Source: Brachypodium distachyon
Taxonomy: Eukaryota; Streptophyta; Magnoliopsida; Poales; Poaceae
Direction of reading: 5' to 3'
Assembly (NCBI RefSeq): GCF_000005505.3
Contig: NC_016131.3
Coordinates: 74,069,855-74,133,854 of the forward strand
DNA: 64,000 nucleotides
The position numbers were made by a program, and so were the translations under genes. Position 1 is the first letter of the stretch, and every line of letters begins with the position of its first letter. Of the stretch, positions 62,201 through 64,000 are shown one piece after another. The notes beneath the pieces were generated by a model, which was not told the origin of the DNA, made no database searches, and worked only from the letters and a program-made list of their open reading frames with translations.

Positions 62201-62810
62201 CGCCGCATAAGCATTGGGAGAGGTCACAGTTTATCTTAAACCATGAGGAACTCCAGCAGGTAGTTGTTTTACTGATAACACATAAACCTGCATATCTTTC
62301 TTGTCACTGACTTCGTGATCGCAAATCAGGCCAATGCCTCAGAAAGCTCTCCACGCAAGTCGCTTGGGCATGTGGAGAAAAGCAAACGATTTATTAAAGT
62401 AAATGTCGTGGACATAGTTTCAGTGTCCACTTGCTCTGATCTAACGCTGCCGCCTGGTGCTGGTCTCTGTATAAATACAACCCATGGGCCTGTGTACTTG
62501 GTATGACCCTCTTCTACTCTTGACTCCATGCCTTGCTTCAGATTTATCACGTTTACATGATTTTAAAGTAAGCAATGTAATGTATCCTTGAAAGTTTATT
62601 TTACGCTCTCCCTTGCCCCAAGCAGAAGAATCATAGGAAGAAAACAAAAAACTGTGATTTTACAGCTCACTATTCATGTTTCCCTTTTCACTATGTCAGG
62701 TTGCTGATACCTGGGAATCTCTCGATGGTTGGCTAGATGCTATACGCCTCGTGTACACCATATTTGCAAGAGGGAAGAGTGATGTCCTGGCGGGGATCAT
62801 CACTGGTTGA
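56218..62810 (+). CDS. Plant TPR-domain protein with PH-like C-terminal region
   Basis: Fourteen exons join in phase to 491 aa: 56218-56543, 58622-58741, 58833-58902, 59080-59190, 59423-59506, 59654-59704, 60229-60258, 60355-60417, 60540-60605, 60748-60864, 61492-61527, 62140-62259, 62330-62500 and 62700-62810. Residues 1-110 are acidic and Pro/Glu-rich. About 140-370 hold tetratricopeptide-like helices ([51 protein letters not shown]). The last roughly 110 residues read like a PH-type or membrane-binding fold and end in [20 protein letters not shown]. TPRs mediate protein-protein contacts; the specific role is unknown to me. Exon 7 is only 30 nt and exon 11 only 36 nt. Intron 1 (2.1 kb) contains a 935-bp Stowaway-like element, and intron 10 contains a 113-bp MITE. 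Confidence 0.9.
57554..58488. mobile_element. Oversized Stowaway-like element (935 bp) in TPR-gene intron 1
   Basis: The left end CTCCCTCCTTTTCTTAAAGC with ATGGCGTAT and the right end ATACACCATGCTTGAAGGAA plus AGGAGGGAG are inverted copies of about 30 bp, flanked by TA. Typical Stowaway MITEs are 70-350 bp. The interior is GC-rich and holds a 148-codon frame (57755-58201, +) in which MDKLA recurs at least three times, plus a GA-rich block. It has no transposase. It is either a Tc1/mariner-type non-autonomous element that captured host DNA or one that expanded internally. Confidence 0.8.
61153..61265. repeat. Stowaway-type MITE (113 bp) in TPR-gene intron 10
   Basis: CTCCCCCCGATCCTAAAT and ATTTAGGATCGGAGGGAG ends with TA flanks. 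The interior ATTACATGTATCTAGACG links it to the FKGP intron 6 element (also 113 bp). Confidence 0.88.
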
Positions 62811-64000
62811 TGTCTCGTTTGTATCTGGGTTACTGTGCAGAGTGACAATACTATATCCGGCAATCTTGTCAATTCAACCAACCCACAGTTGATGTTTTCA
62901 TGTATCTCCTTTGACTGCTCCGATGTGATTCTTTTGGTTTTGTTTCACAGCTTCTGTAGAGTAAAAGTATTTACCATCCCAATTATAGGCGACACACCGT
63001 TCTGTCTTTGTAAAACATGCCCGTGACCGTGATGCCATGACACCTCCTTATTACAGTTGTGGTATGGAAGTTCTACCTTGTGCTGCATTATACCAGAAAA
63101 GAAACCGCACATTGTATAGCAGCGTCTGACATATTGATATCGTTGAGCACACACATTTTGTTTGGACTTTTTTTTTTACCGAAAACTGTAGGAGAGTCAT
63201 TTGTTTGGACTAGGAAGTACGCATGCCAAAATTATCTGGATGAAAACTGTTCTTCCCCCAACGTGACAAGGCCCCATGCGAGGACTTAAAACAAGCTGAC
63301 GAACACCATAACTAGTGGTAACATTTATCGTTGGTGTCTGTCTGTTTCATGTCATCATTGGCCGTGCAAGTAATCGGAGGCCCCCTCTTTGGTCTACGGG
63401 TACGTACGGTACGCACAGGCTCCTGCTGTGTCCCTGTAGGCGTACTCTCCGCTTGCTGACTCGCCTACAGTGTTGCTGCTAGCTTTCTCGCCCGCATTAA
63501 CGTGGGGTCTGGCTCTCTAGTTTCTAGCTAAGCTTGTCAGGGATCTCTCTGTTTGCCGTGGGGTTGGGGGCCGGGCAGCCGCTGGCAATGGCATATGCAT
63601 TCTTCTCGAGCCTGACTTCAGATCGAGATGATCGACCGACCAGCCCGAGTCTAGACGTGTAGAGTGTAGTATCAGTGTGCACGTCCTGATATACAGTGGA
63701 AAAAACTCTCCTCTAGTGGAAGCAAGCAGTGGAAATGCTGTCGCGGGAGTGAGAGATGGAAAGATTCTCCAGGTTGACAGTACTGAACGCATATGACAGA
63801 CAAATGCTGTGCCGTGCGTGCACAAATCTGGCAAAAGGCTAAAAGCCAGTAGCTTAGCTGCTGCATACGTAAAGGCTCTTTCCTCATCTCTCTCAGCCTT
63901 GCATTGCAGGGATGACCATGCATGCATTTGGGAAGAATGACCCCCTTGATACAGTGATCCCGGACGTACGTACGTTCCGTTGCCTGCAATTGTTGTGTGT
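62811..64000. other. 3' flank of the TPR gene, no further gene seen
   Basis: The first few hundred bases should be 3' UTR. Frames on the minus strand (for example 63517-63927) lack domains and are not called. GTACGTAC-type words occur near 63401 and 63965. Confidence 0.4.

Noticed and set aside
63517..63927. 136-codon minus ORF near the right edge
   Set aside because: No domain or splice context; mixed composition as in the surrounding intergenic DNA.

Overview
The window looks like nuclear DNA from a grass, most likely a Triticeae or other pooid genome (wheat, Aegilops, barley, rye group). The reasons are multi-exon genes with plant splice signals, GC-rich 5' coding ends typical of grasses, plant-only families (FKGP, early nodulin-like protein, trihelix factor, DUF295 F-box), and many small Stowaway-type inverted-repeat elements ending in CTCCCTCC...GGAGGGAG and flanked by TA. 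No complete LTR retrotransposon was recognised, so this is a gene-rich island. The species call is an inference.

Layout. 0.45-5.46 kb (+): fucokinase/GDP-fucose pyrophosphorylase. 6.2-6.8 kb (-): early nodulin-like GPI protein. 8.0-8.6 kb (+): TIM23-type mitochondrial import protein. 8.9-14.1 kb: duplications, a (TG)35 microsatellite and a multi-level AT-rich repeat, with no convincing gene. 14.9-16.0 kb (+): broken DUF295 F-box gene. 16.5-19.3 kb (-): MFSD5-type (molybdate-anion transporter-like) membrane protein. 19.7-20.4 kb: Stowaway-like element with an RTE LINE 3' end inside it. 22.9-24.0 kb (-): second broken DUF295 F-box gene. 25.8-26.7 kb (-): frameshifted member of an acidic, unrecognised gene family. 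29.4-31.1 kb (+): F-box/LRR/FBD protein. 32.1-33.9 kb (+): CYP84A-type P450 with an altered heme motif. 35.6-38.4 kb (-): GT-2-type trihelix factor. 38.4-44.0 kb: gene-empty except for MITEs. 44.05-44.43 kb (-): small spliced defensin-like secreted peptide. 46.2-47.6 kb (-): uncharacterised plant protein with internal repeats. 50.8-54.6 kb (-): mitochondrial HSP70. 56.2-62.8 kb (+): 14-exon TPR protein.

The genes do not form a pathway. Two encode mitochondrial protein-import functions (TIM23-like and mtHSP70, which cooperate in the matrix import motor), but they are 42 kb apart and this is ordinary chance linkage. mtHSP70 and the TPR gene are divergent and share a 1.6 kb intergenic region that holds heat-shock-element-like sites and a 549-bp inverted-repeat element.

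I found no clearly new biological system. The most rewarding observations are a GC-AG intron in FKGP, a CYP84A-type enzyme lacking the last glycine of the heme motif, a small cysteine-rich peptide gene visible only after splicing, an oversized (935 bp) Stowaway-type element carrying a foreign GC-rich segment, and the layered repeat at 12.7-14.1 kb. Exon boundaries were chosen by hand from GT(GC)/AG sites and every model was checked for reading-phase closure. Single-base coordinate slips are possible.
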